From: Rhizobium favelukesii
GTDB lineage: Bacteria > Pseudomonadota > Alphaproteobacteria > Rhizobiales > Rhizobiaceae
Assembly (NCBI RefSeq): GCF_000577275.2
Contig: NZ_CBYB010000006.1
Span: 1-27,952, forward strand
Length of the DNA stretch: 27,952 nucleotides
Direction of reading: 5' to 3'
The translations under genes and the position numbers were made by a program. The notes below the pieces were generated by a model. That model worked only from the letters and a program-made list of their open reading frames with translations, had not been told where the DNA came from and ran no database searches. Below, piece by piece: positions 24,992 to 27,952 of the stretch. Every line of letters starts with the position of its first letter. Position 1 is the first letter of the stretch.

Positions 24992-25816
24992 TCATTTTCG
25001 GGTCGACAGTTCCATCGCCTGCGCTATCGCCAGCATGAGGCTTTCGATCGCGAAGATCTTGCCAACCATTGGGGTCAGCGTGCCGCCGATTGGGCGGTCG
25101 TGAAGGCCCGAAGCCTGCAGCGTAAAGTCTGCCGCCTCACTCAGCGGGCTGCGAGCACGATTAGTGATGGCTATCGCTATTGCCCCCGCAGTGCGGGCGC
25201 CTTTGAGAAACTGCACCGTGTCAACCGACAGACCGGAGATCGAAAGGCCAATCGCCACACATCCCGGACCGAGGCCGTTGGCGACTTCGTGAGCCATACT
25301 GGAATTCCTGAACGCCACGGCTGTAAGCCCCACGCGCAAGAGCCTATAGGCAAGCAGTTCCGCCGTTACACCCGACATACCCGCTCCGTAGAGATCGATC
25401 CTTCTGCTTGCCGCAAGTGCCGCGGCGACCTTCTGAAGCGTCTCAGGATCGGCATTGGTGCGCGCAATCCCGAGATTTTGTGACATGGTGTCATGCAGCG
25501 ATTGCAGCGCGGCGTCTCGATGTTCAGGATCAGCGGAAGGCAGGCCCGGGCGGCCGATCTCTGCCGCCAGTACCAGCTTGAAATCGCGAAAGCCGGAAAA
25601 ACCGATCTGTCGACAAAGCCGCACGATGCTCGCTTCGCCGCTGCCCGCGAACTCGCCTAACTCCGCGACCGATTGGTGCAGCACCTTCTCAGGGTTTTCC
25701 AGGATGTACTTGGCTATGCGAGCAAGCGCATTCGGAAGAAGATCGATGTCCTCCTGCAAGCGAACCAGGATGCTCTCGTGCCGTGCCGCTGTTGGTGCCG
25801 ATGACTTGGTGTTCAT
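24992..25816 (-). CDS. MurR/RpiR-family regulator of the ugp-like operon
   Basis: A regulator of about 274 residues has an N-terminal helix-turn-helix (ALARIAKYILENPEKVLHQS, VAELGEFAGSGEASIVRLCR) and a SIS domain (RIDLYGAGMSGVTAELLAYR, VAIGLSISGLSVDTVQFLKG, GAIAIAITN). The start is MNTKSS at 25816, with GGAA upstream. An ATG 57 bases further up lacks a ribosome site. It is more distant in sequence from the two RpiR copies elsewhere in the window than they are from each other. As the first gene of the operon it probably senses a phosphorylated breakdown product. The ligand is unknown. Confidence 0.88.
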   Translation of the reverse strand: MNTKSSAPTAARHESILVRLQEDIDLLPNALARIAKYILENPEKVLHQSVAELGEFAGSGEASIVRLCRQIGFSGFRDFKLVLAAEIGRPGLPSADPEHRDAALQSLHDTMSQNLGIARTNADPETLQKVAAALAASRRIDLYGAGMSGVTAELLAYRLLRVGLTAVAFRNSSMAHEVANGLGPGCVAIGLSISGLSVDTVQFLKGARTAGAIAIAITNRARSPLSEAADFTLQASGLHDRPIGGTLTPMVGKIFAIESLMLAIAQAMELSTRK

Positions 25817-26292
25817 TGCCAAAGACAAGGTTCCTTTGATGCCGAAGAAGAAGCAACAGTCACTTTCATGCAACCGACTATGTCAGTACAGATATCATGG
25901 TCGCACCCAAAAAATAGGTCCTATACATACTGCCCCTGCCGGAAACCGGATCCTGCCGCAGGAAAATATCGAGGTGCGCGACAACACGTCCTGAATGAAA
26001 TTCTGGCCGCCGAGAAGGGCATCATGAGGACCCGCGGGCCAATCACCTGCGCGATGCGCTCGCGGCGAGCTGTCTTACCGAATTGATGGGATCGGCGATG
26101 TGGGCTTCTTGCATCCGGCCGTTCACCTCAAGGGCGCCCCCGGATGGTCGACATTAGAGGAGAATGTCGCCCTCTCCAGTGATAAATGGCTGTTTCAAAG
26201 CCGTGTTTCGATCATGTGGATGAACGATCCGGGGCTGCAGTCGGAAACCACTTTAATGAATGAAACCGTTTGTTGGCGGCGGCCGCACTCAT
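25817..26292. other. Intergenic region upstream of rpiR, no gene seen
   Basis: About 475 bases between divergent units. It must hold the promoter of the ugp-like operon, but no -35/-10 pair is convincing. Plus-strand frames here are short and have no ribosome-binding sites. One stretch near 26030-26080 (RANHLRDALAASCLTELM) looks protein-like and may be a relic. Confidence 0.35.
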
Positions 26293-26308
26293 TGTTGGAT
26301 TTCTGACA
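26293..26308. promoter_or_regulatory. Candidate NifA upstream activator site 1
   Basis: TGT (26293-26295), N4, T, N5, ACA (26306-26308). This fits the stricter NifA pattern TGT-N4-T-N5-ACA. Its centre is about 85 bases upstream of the -12 element of the sigma-54-like site at 26374-26389, a usual distance. Confidence 0.4.
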
Positions 26309-26373
26309 ACGTCGGACACGAAAATAATCTTCTGAGAGATCCATCGTACTGTTTTTAAAAGACTTCGTCAGTC

Positions 26374-26389
26374 TGGCCCGCCCCTTGCT
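26374..26389 (+). promoter_or_regulatory. Candidate sigma-54 promoter 1
   Basis: TGGCCCG-CCCC-TTGCT matches TGGCACG-N4-TTGCW with a single mismatch. It keeps the GG and GC pairs at the right spacing. Transcription would start near 26401 and run toward the formyltransferase/NRPS gene. Confidence 0.5.
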
Positions 26390-26560
26390 TGGCTAGTCAC
26401 ACCTCATCCGCCGACGGCTCGCTGAAAAGACAGTCCTCACCGCCGGATCTCGTCCACAATCCCATTTGCTCACCGCATCTGGGGCCTCAGAGGGTCGAAA
26501 TTGGACGGTGACTGACGTCAAATACTCGAGTGTCCCGCCGCTTTGGAAGCAAGAGGCTGC

Positions 26561-26589
26561 GACAACGTTGTCAAACACATGTCAAACAC
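26561..26589. repeat. 12-bp palindrome and overlapping 10-bp direct repeats
   Basis: GACAACGTTGTC at 26561-26572 is a perfect palindrome. It overlaps two direct copies of TGTCAAACAC at 26569-26578 and 26580-26589, spaced 11 bases start to start, about one helical turn. This looks like a regulator binding region upstream of the second candidate promoter. Confidence 0.45.
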
Positions 26590-26595
26590 GGGACA
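26580..26595. promoter_or_regulatory. Candidate NifA upstream activator site 2
   Basis: TGT (26580-26582), ten bases, ACA (26593-26595). It fits TGT-N10-ACA but not the central T. Its centre is about 67 bases from the -12 element of the next promoter candidate. It overlaps the second direct repeat. Confidence 0.35.
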
Positions 26596-26640
26596 TCGGC
26601 GTTTCAGGCTATTCTGTTGTCTTTAAACAATTTTCTCCAT

Positions 26641-26656
26641 TGGCATGTTTCATGCA
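26641..26656 (+). promoter_or_regulatory. Candidate sigma-54 promoter 2
   Basis: TGGCATG-TTTC-ATGCA keeps the key GG-N10-GC spacing, with two mismatches to the consensus. The stretch is also a small inverted repeat (GCATG-TTT-CATGC), which could account for the resemblance. It would give a leader of about 30 bases before the ATG at 26697. Confidence 0.4.
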
Positions 26657-26696
26657 TGTTCATCGACAAACGCGCAGTGCCTGAGGAGAAATTTTC

Positions 26697-26882
26697 ATGA
26701 CCACGCCACTGATAACTCAGCCAAGGCCACGGTGGGAGCTGCAACAGTTTCGGATTCGATTAGCGTTCAGCGCGGTTACCCCGAGCAAATCCAAACCGGT
26801 GTGGCTGATTTGGGCCGCGACGTGGCGCGGCGGCTGGGGTGGGAACTGCCCTAGCTTGATGGGTGCACTGCTGGAGGGGTAA
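26697..26882 (+). CDS. Small hypothetical ORF just upstream of the formyltransferase/NRPS gene
   Basis: A 61-codon frame from ATG 26697 with AGGAG at a suitable distance. Its stop is 2 bases before the next ATG, as in coupled genes. The product (MTTPLITQPRPRWELQQFRI..., Trp-rich C-terminal half) is not recognised and does not resemble MbtH. The +1 frame over the same bases ends DLGRDVARRLGWELP at 26854 and has a more ordinary protein composition. A frameshift in a small gene is therefore possible. Confidence 0.4.
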   Translation: MTTPLITQPRPRWELQQFRIRLAFSAVTPSKSKPVWLIWAATWRGGWGGNCPSLMGALLEG

Positions 26883-26884
26883 AG

Positions 26885-27952
26885 ATGGCATGTCGGTCTT
26901 CTTCGATGCGCGGCCGTGGCTGCGAACCAAGCGATCAGGATAGGCAGCCTGCAGCGCGATCGATCTCCTCCAGCGTCTTTGTTGGCAGTGGTACGCTCGC
27001 TATCAGATGCGCTGAACTGGCAATGGCGATGGGCCATGTCATTGGTGCGGCTCTGTGTGGCGACCCCATATTCGCAAAGTGGGCGGCTCGCACCAATATC
27101 CCGTGCATGGAAAGCGTTGAAGAGCTCTGCTCTCTTTTGAGGACCGAGCCAGTCGAGTGGATTTTCTCCGTCTCCAATCCGTTCATATTGCCACCGGACG
27201 TGCTTGGGCGCGTGCGTCGAGGTGCTTTCAATTACCACGACGGTCCATTGCCACGATATGCGGGAGTTCACGCGACGTCCTGGGCGCTGCTGGCGCAAGA
27301 GAGCGAGTATGCCATCACGTGGCATCGTATCGATGATGGTGTTGATACGGGTGACGTCGTGGTTCAGCGCCAAGTGCTGATTGCGCCCACCGATACGGCA
27401 CTGGCCCTGAACCTCAAATGTTATGAAGCCGCGATCGAGGGTTTTCGCGAGCTCTTAACTGGCCTCGAGAGCGGGAAGCTTGCGGCCGATCCGCAGGCGC
27501 TAGTCGACAGAAGCTATTTTCCGAGACGTCGACGCCCAGATGCGGCAGGCTGTCTGCGATGGGATCAATCCGCGCAAAATCTGTCGGCGATGACACGTGC
27601 CTTAGACTTTGGGCCATATCATCCCAATCAAATGTGCATGCCCAAGACGCTCATAGGCGATGAGGTTGTCACAATCAGACGCCTGGAGGTGTCCCCCCAG
27701 CGCTCGGGCGTTCCGGCAGGTTGCTTGGTTGAAGTCCACCCCAGCCATTGGCGGGTGGCGACGGATACAGAGGATGTCGATATTTGCTTTGGCGGCCTTG
27801 ATGGGCAGGTGCTCGACGCGCGGGCACTCGCGAGACGTTTCGATTTGGACGTTGGCGATCGCCTGCCAGTGTTGAGCGATGACGAGGCGCGGAGCATAAC
27901 TGCTGCACATGAAATGCTGGCCCATTCAGAGGATTTTTGGCGACAGCGGCTA
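26885..27952 (+). CDS. Formyltransferase domain, probable N-terminus of an NRPS (partial, runs off right edge)
   Basis: The frame is open for 356 codons to the window end, with start ATG 26885 preceded by GGAGGGG (26873-26879). Residues about 30-220 form a methionyl-tRNA-formyltransferase-like fold: SSVFVGSGTLAIRCAELA, then FNYHDGPLPRYAGVHATSW with the catalytic Asn and His, and WHRIDDGVDTGDVV with the catalytic Asp. The Fmt-like C-terminal subdomain follows (ALDFGPYHPNQ). From about residue 330 the sequence becomes DDEARSITAAHEMLAHSEDF followed by WRQRL, which looks like the linker and first helix of an adenylation or condensation module. Formyltransferase-first NRPSs such as linear gramicidin LgrA N-formylate their first residue using 10-formyltetrahydrofolate. 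The NRPS part is inferred because it lies beyond the edge. Confidence 0.75.
   Translation, partial: MACRSSSMRGRGCEPSDQDRQPAARSISSSVFVGSGTLAIRCAELAMAMGHVIGAALCGDPIFAKWAARTNIPCMESVEELCSLLRTEPVEWIFSVSNPFILPPDVLGRVRRGAFNYHDGPLPRYAGVHATSWALLAQESEYAITWHRIDDGVDTGDVVVQRQVLIAPTDTALALNLKCYEAAIEGFRELLTGLESGKLAADPQALVDRSYFPRRRRPDAAGCLRWDQSAQNLSAMTRALDFGPYHPNQMCMPKTLIGDEVVTIRRLEVSPQRSGVPAGCLVEVHPSHWRVATDTEDVDICFGGLDGQVLDARALARRFDLDVGDRLPVLSDDEARSITAAHEMLAHSEDFWRQRL

Noticed and set aside
24950..25483. 177-codon plus-strand frame opposite the third rpiR gene
   Set aside because: Shadow of the regulator; no ribosome-binding site and no motif.
26320..26370. Possible nod box near ATCCATCGTACTG
   Set aside because: Only the first few bases resemble a nod box; the later conserved blocks are absent.
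26466..26684. 72-codon frame between the two promoter candidates
   Set aside because: No ribosome-binding site, unrecognised sequence, and it overlaps the repeat and promoter motifs.
1..27952. CRISPR arrays, tRNA, rRNA or plasmid replication genes
   Set aside because: No regularly spaced repeats, cloverleaf-like sequences or RepABC-like motifs were seen.

Overview
The window looks like an accessory replicon (symbiotic or other large plasmid) of a rhizobial alphaproteobacterium. This rests on Ti-plasmid-style conjugation genes (TraA relaxase, a DUF6118-like protein, and an oriT with an RSF1010/Ti-type nick core), several rhizobia-type insertion sequences, GC-rich codon use, two sugar/polyamine-type ABC importers paired with RpiR regulators, and possible sigma-54/NifA-type promoter motifs. 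The species cannot be named from sequence alone. No tRNA, rRNA, CRISPR array or replication gene was seen.

Layout. 1-4210 is a nest of insertion sequences: an IS66/IS3-type OrfA fragment, and an IS110-family transposase split cleanly by an IS91-family element that carries a tyrosine recombinase plus a Y2 transposase. 4211-7930, on the minus strand, holds panD (aspartate 1-decarboxylase), a D-Ala-D-Ala-ligase-like ATP-grasp gene, a stand-alone alanine racemase C-terminal domain, a dmpA remnant and an rpiR-type regulator. A 28-codon reading frame precedes panD and overlaps its start. 7955-11120 holds IS5 and IS21 remnants inside or beside a decayed polyamine-type ABC transporter (potABC-like, several frameshifts). 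11302-13337 holds a second, intact dmpA-rpiR pair, paralogous to the first. 13560-14690 is a decayed D-serine dehydratase gene. 14599-18621 is a decayed Ti-type mobilisation region with a well-preserved oriT. 19117-25816 is a complete minus-strand operon: RpiR regulator, ugpC-ugpA-ugpE-ugpB-like importer, GpdQ/CpdA-type phosphodiesterase and HAD phosphatase. It is best read as uptake and stepwise dephosphorylation of a glycerol-phosphate-like diester. 25817-27952, on the plus strand, has two candidate sigma-54 promoters with NifA-type upstream sites, a small ORF, and the start of a large gene. That gene begins with a catalytically plausible formyltransferase domain and probably continues as a nonribosomal peptide synthetase beyond the window.

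How it fits together. Two themes stand out. The first is D-amino-acid/beta-amino-acid chemistry: PanD makes beta-alanine, the ATP-grasp protein would join amino acids, DmpA/BapA-family enzymes hydrolyse N-terminal D- or beta-residues, and there are remnants of alanine racemase and D-serine dehydratase. The second is an N-formylating NRPS with symbiosis-type promoter motifs. A link between the two themes is inference only.
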